From assembly GCF_000931445.1 (NCBI RefSeq), contig NZ_CP010849.1:7378001-7442000 (forward strand): a stretch of DNA of 64,000 bases. The letters are read 5' to 3'. The stretch's first letter is position 1, and every line of letters begins with the position of its first letter. The notes beneath the pieces are model-generated. The model was not told where the DNA came from. It searched no databases and saw only the letters and a program-made list of their open reading frames with translations. The translations under genes and the position numbers were made by a program. Shown here in pieces: positions 35,808 through 43,976 of the stretch. Source of the DNA: Streptomyces cyaneogriseus subsp. noncyanogenus (GTDB lineage: Bacteria; Actinomycetota; Actinomycetes; Streptomycetales; Streptomycetaceae).

Positions 35808-35836
35808 TCAAGCCCCGCCCCCAGGGCGGGGCTTGA
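35808..35836 (+). terminator. Strong hairpin terminator after the decarboxylase-family gene
   Basis: TCAAGCCCCGCC (35808-35819) pairs perfectly with GGCGGGGCTTGA (35825-35836), with one further base pair closing a 3-nt loop. It lies 22 nt after the stop codon. Similar AGCCCCGCC hairpins also occur at IS200/IS605 ends, but no TnpA or TnpB sequence is present. Confidence 0.72.
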
Positions 35837-35990
35837 CATATGTGCGGGCCTCAACCACCGCATCGCGCACTATCTGTTCCCGTCGTTGAAAAAATTACTT
35901 ATGTTGTTTTCTGGGAAGTTAGGCATCTTTTGTGATGTGAGGGACACTTGGAGGACGAAGGCAATTGGCGAGCATGAGGGAGATGGTCAT
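35837..35990 (+). promoter_or_regulatory. A+T-rich leader/promoter region of the peptide operon
   Basis: From about 35880 to 35990 the sequence drops from about 75% to roughly 45% GC, unlike anything else in the window (for example TTGAAAAAATTACTTATG at 35885-35902). TTGAAA (35885-35890) and TTGTTT (35903-35908) are -35-like. The upstream frame stays open with the peptide gene back to 35886 and would contain two TTA codons, but its composition is not coding-like. Confidence 0.45.
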
Positions 35991-36179
35991 ATGCCTTCCA
36001 CCGAAAAGCTGATCGAGGAAGTCACCGCTCTCGAAGGTGTCGACCTCGAAGAGGCACTCGACCCTGCGGAGCCCGAGGGCGTCTACCGCGACAGCCGTCA
36101 GTGCGCGGCCCTGGCCCTGGCCGGTGGCGCGTACAAGCTGCTGCTGTCGCCGCCGACCCCGCGCCCGAAGAAGGGCTGA
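35991..36179 (+). CDS. 62-aa peptide, candidate precursor of an uncharacterised modified-peptide locus
   Basis: ATG 35991, with AGGGAG upstream. The peptide starts MPSTEKLIEEVTALEGVDLE and continues EALDPAEPEGVYRDSRQCAA, LALAGGAYKLLLSPPTPRPK, KG. It has an acidic helical N-terminal half like a RiPP leader, a single Cys (38), a small-residue hydrophobic stretch, and a basic proline-rich end. There is no signal peptide. Twenty-two nucleotides later begins an operon of four overlapping genes of unknown function, so it is probably their substrate, partner or product. It could instead be a small structural or regulatory protein. Confidence 0.7.
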   Translation: MPSTEKLIEEVTALEGVDLEEALDPAEPEGVYRDSRQCAALALAGGAYKLLLSPPTPRPKKG

Positions 36180-36201
36180 CCGGATCGACAGGAGCAACCG
36201 G

Positions 36202-36927
36202 ATGGAACAGTCTGGCACTTCGCCCCTCTTGCAGGGCGCGGTGCGGGACCTGGCTACCGCCGTGGCCTCCGCCCTCAGGGGCGGGGGCCACGGCACGGTG
36301 GCCGGCGAGGCGGTGGCGGCCGGGGCCGGGGACGGCCTCGTGGTCGCGGCCGCACGCGTGCTGGGAGCGGACCTGATGCTGCCGCACGTCCTCTTCCGTA
36401 CACCGCCCGCCCCCGAGGAACTCGCCGTGTTCCGCCAGGCCGTCGAGGCCCACCCGCCCCGCGCCGACGCCGCCCCCACCGTCCGATGGAGCCACTGGGC
36501 CATGCGGCGCACCCTGGGGCGGCTGGCTTCCCCCCTCGGCGAGCCGCGGGCGGGCGGCGTGGACCCGGCGGACGCGGAACCGGACGCCGGCTGGCTCGAC
36601 GACGCCCCGTGGCAGACGCTGGCCCACCAGCTCTCGGTGCTGGCCGCACTCGCGGTGCCCGGCGAGGACTGCGCGGTGGCGCGTGCGGCTCGCCGCCGGC
36701 CGGTCGACGTCGCCCGGGGCTTCGTCCGGGCGGTGCGCCGCCGTGACTGGGCACAGGCCGCGGGCGCGGGCCGGTGGCTGACCCTGCTCGACGGAGTCCC
36801 CGCCACGCTGGGACTGGAGGCCGGACTGGACTTCGTGGACCTCATGGGCGGCAGCGACCCCAGGGTGGCGCTCCAGGTGCGGGCGGCCCGGCTGCTCGCA
36901 ACCGAGGCCCTGGTGGGACGCCCGTGA
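36202..36927 (+). CDS. Unknown helical protein, second gene of the peptide operon
   Basis: 241 aa, ATG behind AGGAG. No family recognised. The sequence is rich in Ala, Leu and Arg with amphipathic helices (LQGAVRDLATAVASALRGGG, then QTLAHQLSVLAALAVPGEDC and PRVALQVRAARLLATEAL). It has no signal peptide or membrane segment. Its stop overlaps the GTG of the next gene (GTGA), implying coupled translation and a joint function. A cytoplasmic helical scaffold or partner for the peptide is possible, but this is inference. Confidence 0.7.
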   Translation: MEQSGTSPLLQGAVRDLATAVASALRGGGHGTVAGEAVAAGAGDGLVVAAARVLGADLMLPHVLFRTPPAPEELAVFRQAVEAHPPRADAAPTVRWSHWAMRRTLGRLASPLGEPRAGGVDPADAEPDAGWLDDAPWQTLAHQLSVLAALAVPGEDCAVARAARRRPVDVARGFVRAVRRRDWAQAAGAGRWLTLLDGVPATLGLEAGLDFVDLMGGSDPRVALQVRAARLLATEALVGRP

Positions 36928-37976
36928 CCACCGGGGAGATCCGCCAGGTGGCGCACGGGGCGCTGGCCTGGGTGTCCGCGCACCGCGAGGACTTCGCCCT
37001 GGACGACGAGGCGCTGTCGGCCGAAGGCCGGGTGGACCGCACCTGGAAGCCCCTGGGCGAACTCGCCCAGGTGTGCGCCACGATGACCCGGCGCCTGCCC
37101 CCGGCCGACCCGCTGCACGCGAGCGCCCGCGAGCTGCTGGCGTTCGCGTGGCGGCAGACCGGTGAGGGCGAGCTGTTCCTCCGTCTCCAGCGCGCGGAGC
37201 CCTTCGCCACCTACCCTCTGGAGGTGTACGCGGCCTTCGCCGCCGCGGGCCTGCGCCACCCCGCGTACGAGGAGTCCGCCGCCACGGTGGCCCGCACCCG
37301 GGGCTGGCGGCTCACCGAGCAGGACCCCACCCGCCGCCTGGGTGTGCTCGTCGCCGAGCGGCGCGGCGGCATCGACGGCATCCGGCCCCCCGGACAGGCC
37401 GAGCACGTCCTGCGCGGCACCTGGCTGGGCGGACTGCCCGAACCGTGGACCTTCGAGGCCGCCTCCGGATACGCCCTCACCCACGTCGTCTTCCACCTCA
37501 CCGACTGGGGGCGCGCCGCCCACGGCCTGCCCCCGGACCTCGCCGCCTATCTGACGCACTGGCTGCCGCCCTGGCTCGACACCTGCGGGGAGGCCCGGAT
37601 GTGGGATCTGACGTGCGAACTGCTCGTCGTGGCGGCCTGCCTGCCGTCAGCGGGCACCGCACCCGGATCGGAGGCGCGCGAGGCATGGCGCCGCGTCGCG
37701 GCGGCCCAGGACCCCGCGGGCGCGATCCCCGAGGTGGGCCCGCCCCCGCACCACCGGTCCGGCGGACCCGGCGGCGGCCCCGCCGCGACGGGCCCCGCGG
37801 AGGACTTCGCCCGCAGCTACCACTCCACCCTGATGGCCGCCTTCGCCGCGGCCGTGACCCTCGGTCGCGCCGACGCGGCCCGGGCCGACCGGGCCGGGAC
37901 CGGCGCCCGCGACGGCCAGGTCCGGTGCCCGGCGGCGACGCAGTACCGGTACGGCGGACAAGGAGCGCTCGGATGA
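36924..37976 (+). CDS. FHLTDWG protein 1 (DUF6895-like, unknown function)
   Basis: 350 aa, GTG start. All-helical, soluble, with WVSAHREDF at the N-terminus, WKPLGELAQVC, the core YALTHVVFHLTDWGRAAHGLPPDLAAYLTHWLPPWLD and WDLTCELLVVAACLP, then a C-terminal YHSTLMAAFAAAV. The next protein carries the same motifs in the same order, so the two are paralogues from a duplication. I associate these motifs with the actinobacterial DUF6895 group, for which I know no activity. The regular helices and conserved His/Trp/Asp suggest an alpha/alpha barrel enzyme or binding protein. A disordered Gly/Pro insertion (HHRSGGPGGGPAATG) precedes the end. Confidence 0.72.
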   Translation: MTTGEIRQVAHGALAWVSAHREDFALDDEALSAEGRVDRTWKPLGELAQVCATMTRRLPPADPLHASARELLAFAWRQTGEGELFLRLQRAEPFATYPLEVYAAFAAAGLRHPAYEESAATVARTRGWRLTEQDPTRRLGVLVAERRGGIDGIRPPGQAEHVLRGTWLGGLPEPWTFEAASGYALTHVVFHLTDWGRAAHGLPPDLAAYLTHWLPPWLDTCGEARMWDLTCELLVVAACLPSAGTAPGSEAREAWRRVAAAQDPAGAIPEVGPPPHHRSGGPGGGPAATGPAEDFARSYHSTLMAAFAAAVTLGRADAARADRAGTGARDGQVRCPAATQYRYGGQGALG

Positions 37977-38896
37977 CCGCCACGCGCCTGATCCACACCG
38001 TCGGGGTCCGTGCCCTGGAATGGCTCTGGGCCCACCGCGACGGCTTCCGGCTGGAGCCCGACGTGGACCCCGAGATCGGCTTCCTGGAACGGTTCAAACC
38101 CATCGGTGAACTGGCCCTCATCTGCCGGGTGCTGCTGCGCGAGGGCGTGGCCGGGGCGCGCCAGGCCCAGCTCGCCCGCCAACTGGTCGACCACACCTGG
38201 CGGGAGACGCTGGACGGCGGCCGGATGCTGGTGCGCGGGCAGCACACGGAACCCATCTCGCCCATCCCGTTCGAGGTGTACCTGCCGTACCGGGAACTCG
38301 GCCACAGCCAGCCGGAGATGGAGCGGGCGGCCCGCCTCAACCACCGCCTCGACTCCTGGATCGCCTTCGAGGTGGTGCCGAACCGGCGGCTCGGCCTCTC
38401 CGCGTTCCAGCGCCGCTTCGGCCTGACGCCGGTGCGACCGCCCGAGGACGAGGCGCTCGCCGCGACCTGGCTGGCCCGCACACCCGAACCGTGGACGGTG
38501 GAGGGCCACATCGCCTACGACGTCACCCACACGGTGTTCCACCTGACCGACTGGGGACAGAACCCGGACGGCCTGCCGCCCCGCATCGCCGGCTACCTCG
38601 CCACCTGGCTGCCGGTCTGGATCGACGACTGGCTGGACCTGAAGCGCTGGGACCTGCTCGGCGAACTCCTCGTGGTCGACGCCTGCCTGCCCCGCCCGAC
38701 CCTCGACGAACGGGCCTGGGAGGCGTTCGCCGCCGCACAGCAGCCGGACGGCGCCATGCCGGCCGTACGGACGATGCCCGAGGGCGACCCCGACGAGGTG
38801 TTCGACGTCGTCTACCACCCGACGCTGGTCGCCGCCTTCGCCTCGGCGCTGGCCACCTCCCGCGCCTTCTCCGAGCTGACGCAGGCCGCCTCGTGA
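37973..38896 (+). CDS. FHLTDWG protein 2 (DUF6895-like, unknown function)
   Basis: 307 aa; the ATG overlaps the previous stop (ATGA). Same plan as its neighbour: LEWLWAHRDGF, FKPIGELALICRVLL, PFEVYLPYRELGH, LARTPEPWTVEGHIAYDVTH then TVFHLTDWGQNPDGLPPRIAG and WDLLGELLVVDACLP, ending with YHPTLVAAFASALATSRAF. Invariant between the two copies are PEPWT, the THxVFHLTDWG stretch, GLPP, WD-L-ELLVV-ACLP and YHxTLxAAFA. These are the residues to test. No signal peptide. Confidence 0.74.
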   Translation: MTATRLIHTVGVRALEWLWAHRDGFRLEPDVDPEIGFLERFKPIGELALICRVLLREGVAGARQAQLARQLVDHTWRETLDGGRMLVRGQHTEPISPIPFEVYLPYRELGHSQPEMERAARLNHRLDSWIAFEVVPNRRLGLSAFQRRFGLTPVRPPEDEALAATWLARTPEPWTVEGHIAYDVTHTVFHLTDWGQNPDGLPPRIAGYLATWLPVWIDDWLDLKRWDLLGELLVVDACLPRPTLDERAWEAFAAAQQPDGAMPAVRTMPEGDPDEVFDVVYHPTLVAAFASALATSRAFSELTQAAS

Positions 38897-39996
38897 CGGA
38901 CTTCGCCGCTCCCTGGCCGGGCGATCCGCCGGGCGACGACGGCGCCGCCGCCCCCGCCCCGCGGGAGACGCGCGACGACGCGGCGCTGCGGGAGCGGATC
39001 GCCGCCGCCGTCGCCGCGGCCGACGCCCCCGACGTCGTCTTCGCCGTCTCCCGGCACGGCCGCCGTATCGTCCACAGCGGCGGCACCGCCCCGCCCCCCG
39101 AGGTCCCCCGGCCGGACCTGCGCTACGAGATCGGGTCGGCCGGCAAGACGTTCACCGGGCTGCTGCTGGCCCAGCTCATCCGGCGCGGGACGCTCACCGG
39201 GGGCGAACCCGCCGCTACCTGCCTGGACCCGGACCGGCCGGCCGGCCCGGACCCGGTGACCCTCGCCCACCTCGTCACCCACACCGCCGGACTGCCGGCC
39301 CTGCCGCGCGACTTCCTCGCCCGGGCCCTGCCCGCCTGGCACACCAACCCCTACGCCCGGTACCCGGCCGCCCGTGTCACCGCCGCCTTCCTGCGCCACC
39401 GCCCCCGCCACCGCCCCGGCACCCGCTGGCGCTACTCCAACTTCGGCGTCGCCGTGCTCGGCCACGCCCTCGCCTCGGTGACCGGCACCCCGTGGGAGGA
39501 CCTGCTGACCGCGCACGTCCTGCGCCCGCTCGGCCTCAGCGGCACGGCCCTGCGCGCCGAGGACCCCTGGACCGACGCGACCGGGCACCGCAAGGACGGC
39601 CGCACGGCGGTCGCCGCCTTCGACGCGGGCGGCTTCCAGGCGGCCGGCGCCGTCCGGGCCACCCCGCAGGACCTGCTGGGCTTCCTGGAGGCCCACCTCC
39701 ACCCGTCCGGCTCCCCGCTGGCCGGTGCCCTCCGGGCGGTGCGCACCCCCGTGGTCCGGCGCGGACTCGGGCACCGGCACGTGCACACGGTGGCGTGGTT
39801 CCGGCACCCCACCGACGGCGGGCCGATGTACTTCCACGGCGGAGCGACCCTGGGCCAGCAGGCGTTCCTGGGCTTCAGGCCCGACACGGACACGGCCCTG
39901 GCCGCCGTGTGCACCCGCCGGGTCCGCGGATCGCACGACCCGTTCGTCTCCGGCGCCTACGCGCTCCTCGCCGAGGGCGGCAACCCGTCCCGCTGA
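38893..39996 (+). CDS. Cytoplasmic serine hydrolase of the class C beta-lactamase/DD-peptidase fold
   Basis: 367 aa, GTG overlapping the previous stop (GTGA). The penicillin-recognising motifs are Ser82-A-G-Lys85 (SxxK), Tyr181-S-Asn183 (YxN) and an HGG near residue 322 in the KTG position. HTAGLPALPRDF is the usual preceding motif. Unlike cell-wall DD-peptidases and beta-lactamases it has no signal peptide, so it should act inside the cell. In this operon it could be the protease, esterase or amidase processing the 62-aa peptide. A hairpin terminator follows. Confidence 0.85.
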   Translation: MTDFAAPWPGDPPGDDGAAAPAPRETRDDAALRERIAAAVAAADAPDVVFAVSRHGRRIVHSGGTAPPPEVPRPDLRYEIGSAGKTFTGLLLAQLIRRGTLTGGEPAATCLDPDRPAGPDPVTLAHLVTHTAGLPALPRDFLARALPAWHTNPYARYPAARVTAAFLRHRPRHRPGTRWRYSNFGVAVLGHALASVTGTPWEDLLTAHVLRPLGLSGTALRAEDPWTDATGHRKDGRTAVAAFDAGGFQAAGAVRATPQDLLGFLEAHLHPSGSPLAGALRAVRTPVVRRGLGHRHVHTVAWFRHPTDGGPMYFHGGATLGQQAFLGFRPDTDTALAAVCTRRVRGSHDPFVSGAYALLAEGGNPSR

Positions 39997-40018
39997 AGGG
40001 ACCCGTCCCAGGGAGCCT

Positions 40019-40045
40019 CGGTGCGGGAGCCCGGCCCCCGCACCG
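40019..40045. terminator. Hairpin between the peptide operon and the protease gene
   Basis: CGGTGCGGG (40019-40027) and CCCGCACCG (40037-40045) form a perfect 9-bp stem with a 9-nt loop between convergent genes. Confidence 0.55.
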
Positions 40046-40057
40046 GCGGACGCGTGG

Positions 40058-41440
40058 TCAGATCCGCTGCCACAGGGCCGGCGTGGCGTCGGGCGTCCAC
40101 ACGCCCTGCGCCTGGTGCTCCTGCAAGCACTGGTAGCGCACACCGCCGTGCGTGACGGTGGTGCCGGCCTGGTAGACGCGGCCCGCCGCCCACGCGTCCG
40201 ACGCCGCGCCGCTCTGCGGCGCGGGCAGGGTGGCCTGGGCGGACGTGGTCTTCAGGGTGAGGCCGTAATCGCCGAGCAACGGATTGATCGGCTGGTAGAA
40301 GGTGGTGCCGCCGCTCGCGCAGTCACCGGAGCCGCCGGAGGTGACCCCCTGCGCCTGGGCGCCGGCGACGAACGGGCCGCCGGAGTCCCCGGGCTCGGCA
40401 CACACCGTCGTCTCGGTCAGCCCGTCGACGGTGCCCTGCGGGTAGCTGACGCTGGTGTCGTGCTGCTCGATGACGCCGCACCGCCAGCCCGTGGTGGAGC
40501 CCGAGCGGCAGACCGACGCCCCGACGAGCGCCTGCACCGAGCCGACGATCTGCGTGCGCCGGTCTCCCTCCGCCTTGATGTCCGGCGTGGCGGTCCAGCC
40601 GTTGCCGACCCCGACCCAGGCCATGTCCTTGCCGGGGAAGATGGACGCCTGGAAGGTGCCCTGGTCCACCATGTTGTAGCCGGTGGTCCGCGCGCCCGGC
40701 GTGCCGCAGTGGCCGGCCGTGGCGAAGCCCTGCTGCTGGTCCTTGGTGACGGAGAAGCCGACCGAGCAGCGGACCTTGTCCTCGATGTAGTAGGCGTCCC
40801 CGCCGACGATGTCGTCGAGCACCCGCGGCCGGTTCGCCGACACGCGGACGCCCACGTCCCGGCCCCGCAGACCCGCGGCCTCGGTGAACGCCGTCGCGGC
40901 CGGCTGGCTCACGGCCTGGACGACGACCCGGTTCGTCCGCACGTCGACGTACCAGACCGGCGTGTCGGGGGTCTTGACCCGCCGGGCCGTGGCGTCCAGC
41001 CGCGCCTTGACGGCCCGCAGCTCGCTCAGCGCCCGGCCGACGACCGCCGCCTTGGCGCCCTGGGCCTCGATGGCGGGCACGTCCCCGGCGTCGGTGGTGG
41101 CGACGGTGAGCTGGGAGGAGGTCGTGCCGCTCACCCAGGCCCCGGCGAAGTGCTCGCCCAGCATGTTCCGCAGCCGGCCGGCGCGGGTGCCCGCCTCGGC
41201 CTCGTTGACCAGCCGGGCGGCGGCCTGGCGCGGCGTCAGCCTCAGGTCGCGCTGCAACGCGCGCAGCAGGTGCGCGGAGGGTTTGTCGGCGCCGAGCGTC
41301 CGGGCGGCACTGGGCAGGGGGCCCGGTGCGGGCGGCGGCGGCGCGGCGGTGGCCGCGGCGGGGGCCGCGGTCAGGACGAGGGTGCCGAGGGCGGTCAGGG
41401 CGGCGGCGCGGCGCCGTCCCGTGGCAAGTCTGCCGACCAT
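40058..41440 (-). CDS. Secreted streptogrisin-type serine protease with chitin-binding C-terminus
   Basis: 460 aa from ATG 41440, AAGGAG 10 nt upstream. Domains in order: signal peptide to about residue 32; alpha-lytic-protease pro-region (LTPRQAAARLVNEAEAG, VRTNRVVVQ); chymotrypsin-like protease with His in FATAGHCGTPG, Asp in GKDMAWVGV and Ser in CAEPGDSGGPFV; Pro/Ala linker; and a C-terminal carbohydrate-binding type 5/12 module (AWAAGRVYQAGTTVTHGGVRYQCLQEH). This is the plan of streptogrisin C-like enzymes. Cysteines pair as in the family (CSVGFSV/GHCG, CRSG/GWRCG, CAEPG/GDCA). Confidence 0.92.
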   Translation of the reverse strand: MVGRLATGRRRAAALTALGTLVLTAAPAAATAAPPPPAPGPLPSAARTLGADKPSAHLLRALQRDLRLTPRQAAARLVNEAEAGTRAGRLRNMLGEHFAGAWVSGTTSSQLTVATTDAGDVPAIEAQGAKAAVVGRALSELRAVKARLDATARRVKTPDTPVWYVDVRTNRVVVQAVSQPAATAFTEAAGLRGRDVGVRVSANRPRVLDDIVGGDAYYIEDKVRCSVGFSVTKDQQQGFATAGHCGTPGARTTGYNMVDQGTFQASIFPGKDMAWVGVGNGWTATPDIKAEGDRRTQIVGSVQALVGASVCRSGSTTGWRCGVIEQHDTSVSYPQGTVDGLTETTVCAEPGDSGGPFVAGAQAQGVTSGGSGDCASGGTTFYQPINPLLGDYGLTLKTTSAQATLPAPQSGAASDAWAAGRVYQAGTTVTHGGVRYQCLQEHQAQGVWTPDATPALWQRI

Positions 41441-41620
41441 GCGAAGCAACTCCTTCTCATCGGGGTGAGACTGCGGCGGGGTCCTGGGGCCCCTCGTCCG
41501 GATCCGGCCCGATCCGAACGAGAGGCCCTAGGGGACTTGCCGGAAAGATCCGCGCCGATGCCCGTGAGCGCCCGCATTCGCGCTATGGGGGACGCGGGGG
41601 GTGCCATGTGCAGTACGCCG

Positions 41621-41651
41621 GGCGGGCGGCCCGCGGTGCGGGCCGCCCGCC
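41621..41651 (-). terminator. Terminator of the phoD gene
   Basis: GGCGGGCGGCCCGC (41621-41634) and GCGGGCCGCCCGCC (41638-41651) form a perfect 14-bp stem with a 3-nt loop directly beyond the phoD stop codon. Confidence 0.75.
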
Positions 41652-41654
41652 GGT

Positions 41655-43319
41655 TCACGCGGGCTGCAGGCCGGGCGCGCCCGCCTCGGTGACGAAGGAC
41701 GCCGCGGTGGTGACGGGGGCGCCGGGGGTGGTCACGGCGGACACCGTCCGGAAGTCGATCCTGGCCGCCTCCTGGCCGAGCTCGACCCGCGCGTAGCCGC
41801 GTCTGCCGTCGTAGAACTTCATGTGCGGGTTGGCCGTCATGTACGTGTCCCAGTTGGCGGGCTTCTCCGCGCCGTCCTTGCCGCTGGACACCGAGGTGGA
41901 GGTGATCTCCGTGCCGAGGGTCTTCGACTGCGGGTCGTCGAAGTCGTCCTTGATGTCGAAGGCGTAGGCCACGTGGACGTCGCCGGTGAGGACCATCCAG
42001 TTGGCGACACCCGCCTCCTTCGCACCGGCGACGATCCGGTTGCGCGAGGCCCGGTAGCCGTCCCAGGCGTCCATGGACATGTTGGCGTCGGCGGTCGTGT
42101 CGAGTCTGCGCTGCGAGAAGCACACCTGCTGCGGCATCACGTTCCACAGCGCGGTCGAGGCCCGCCACCCGTCGATCAGCCACCGTTCCTGGGCGTCCCC
42201 GGTCATGGTGCGCGCCGGGTCGTCCGACTCCGGCCCCGGCGGGTGGGGACGGTCGGAATACGCCTGGTCGGAGCGGTACTGGCGGGTGTCGAGGATGTCG
42301 AACTGGGCGAGCGTGCCCCAGTGCAGACGGCGGTAGAGCTGGGCGTCGGGGCCCTGGGGAAGCTGTGCGGCGCGCAGCGGCTGGTTCTCCCAGTACGCGC
42401 GGTAGGCGGCGGCCCGGCGCAGCAGGAACTCCTCCGGCGGCACGGTGTTCTCGGGGATGCTCCCGGCGTAGTTGTTCTCCGTCTCGTGGTCGTCCCAGGC
42501 GACGACGAAGGGGTGCGCGGCGTGGGCGGCCTTCAGATCCGGGTCGCTCTTGTAGAGGGAGTAGCGCAGCCGGTAGTCCGCGAGGGTCATGGTCTCGCGG
42601 TTGAACACGTCCGGGAGTGTGACGTCGGTGTAGCGCCGCTCGCCGCCGACGGAGTTCACGGCGTACTCGTACAGGTAGTCGCCGAGGTGGAAGACGATGT
42701 CGACGTCGTCCTGCGCCAGGTGCCGCAGGACGGTGTAGTAGCCGTCCTGGTACGCCTGGCAGGCGACGGCGGCCAGCCGGAGCGCCGAGGTGCCGTCGCC
42801 CGCCGCGGGCGCGGTGAGGGTGCGGCCCGCCGGGCTGATCCAGGTCCCGGTGCGGAAGCGGTAGTAGTACCGGGTGGCCGGTTCCAGGCCCCGGACGTCG
42901 ATGTGCACGCTGTGGGCGTACTCCGGGTGGGCCTCGGCGGTGCCCCGCTGGGTGACCAGGGCGAAGGACTCGTCCTCGGCCACCTCCCACTCCACGGTGA
43001 CCCGCTCCTCGCCCAGCCCGCCGTCCGCCTCGAACGGCTCGGGGGCCAGCCGTGTCCACAGCACCACGGAGTCGGGCAGGGGGTCGCCCGAGGCGACGCC
43101 CAGGGTGAACGGGTCCTTGTCGATGCGGGCCGCGTCGCGCTGGGGGGCGGCGACGGCACCCCGGGCCGGCAGGTTGGTGGTGAAGGCGAGCGCGGCGGCC
43201 GCCGCGGTGACGGTGAGGAAACGCCGGCGGCCGATGTGCCGGGCCGCCGCGCGCAGGACGGCGTCGTGCGGGGTGAAGGCGTGCTCGGCCAGTGCTCTGT
43301 GACGGCCCGTGGGCGCCAT
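41655..43319 (-). CDS. phoD: PhoD-type alkaline phosphatase/phosphodiesterase, Tat-exported
   Basis: 554 aa from ATG 43319. The N-terminus carries a twin-arginine signal (GRRRFLTVTAAAAALAFTTN), followed by the PhoD N-terminal domain (DPFTLGVASGDPLPDSVVLWTRLAPEPF) and the metallophosphatase (VACQAYQDGYYTVLRHLA, FHLGDYLYEY, WDDHETENNY, LTGDVHVAYAFDIKDD). It releases phosphate from phosphodiesters and teichoic acids outside the cell, usually under PhoRP control. No convincing PhoP box was seen by eye in the short upstream region. The terminator downstream is strong. Confidence 0.92.
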   Translation of the reverse strand: MAPTGRHRALAEHAFTPHDAVLRAAARHIGRRRFLTVTAAAAALAFTTNLPARGAVAAPQRDAARIDKDPFTLGVASGDPLPDSVVLWTRLAPEPFEADGGLGEERVTVEWEVAEDESFALVTQRGTAEAHPEYAHSVHIDVRGLEPATRYYYRFRTGTWISPAGRTLTAPAAGDGTSALRLAAVACQAYQDGYYTVLRHLAQDDVDIVFHLGDYLYEYAVNSVGGERRYTDVTLPDVFNRETMTLADYRLRYSLYKSDPDLKAAHAAHPFVVAWDDHETENNYAGSIPENTVPPEEFLLRRAAAYRAYWENQPLRAAQLPQGPDAQLYRRLHWGTLAQFDILDTRQYRSDQAYSDRPHPPGPESDDPARTMTGDAQERWLIDGWRASTALWNVMPQQVCFSQRRLDTTADANMSMDAWDGYRASRNRIVAGAKEAGVANWMVLTGDVHVAYAFDIKDDFDDPQSKTLGTEITSTSVSSGKDGAEKPANWDTYMTANPHMKFYDGRRGYARVELGQEAARIDFRTVSAVTTPGAPVTTAASFVTEAGAPGLQPA

Positions 43320-43524
43320 CTGGTGTCCTCTCGTACGGGGCAGGACGCGGATCATGCATGCTAGGCAGAGAAAATGCGCGAATCGGATAAGACGTGCGGA
43401 GTAGTCACACAAGAGGCGGTACGGGGCCGATGCCCGCCGCGCGGTCCCGGCCCGTGTGTGGCGGCCGCCCCGGAGGGGCACCCGGCCCGTGGGACGGACC
43501 GAGGAGAGGGTGGTCGGGGAGCCG

Positions 43525-43830
43525 ATGGCCAGGACACGGCGGTACGAGGTGGCGGCCTCCCGTCGCTGGTGGGACGAGGAGGACGGGCGCTGGCTGCCCG
43601 CCGGCGAGGTGCACGCCTGGGAGCGGGGGATGAACCAGACCGTGTGCGGCCTGGCGCTGCACCGCTCGCAACTGTCCCGGTTCCCGGCCGTGCCCTGGCC
43701 CGAGATCCTGCCCGAGACGGGCGGCGCGGCCGACGCCGTCCAGCGGGTCTGCCCGCGCTGCGCCGCCGCGGCGGGCCGCCGGGGCACGGACGCCCGCCCC
43801 TCCTGGCGGCGCACCAACCCCCGGCCCTGA
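43525..43830 (+). CDS. Small conserved-looking protein with Cys/His motif, unknown function
   Basis: 101 aa from ATG 43525 with GGGGAG upstream; an in-frame ATG 69 nt earlier lacks a ribosome site. The protein starts MARTRRYEVAASRRWWDEED and has WLPAGEVHAWERGMNQTVCGLALHRSQ, then VQRVCPRCAAAAGRRG. CGLALH together with CPRC may form a zinc site. The MNQTVCGL.L....L..FP pattern recurs in small streptomycete proteins of unknown role. It is divergent from phoD. Confidence 0.6.
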   Translation: MARTRRYEVAASRRWWDEEDGRWLPAGEVHAWERGMNQTVCGLALHRSQLSRFPAVPWPEILPETGGAADAVQRVCPRCAAAAGRRGTDARPSWRRTNPRP

Positions 43831-43976
43831 GACGGCCCCGGCCCTCACGACCGGCACCGGGCCGGACGGACGGGCCGCCCGCACCTCGTCGGCCGCGGCC
43901 GACGCCGCCCCCTTCGGGCCCGGCCCGCCACGAGCCCCACCACCGATGATCCCGACGCCCCCGCTGGAGGAGACGC

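Noticed and set aside
35790..35900. IS200/IS605 right-end remnant suggested by the AGCCCCGCC hairpin
   Set aside because: No TnpA, TnpB or second end is present; the hairpin is adequately explained as the terminator of the decarboxylase-family gene.
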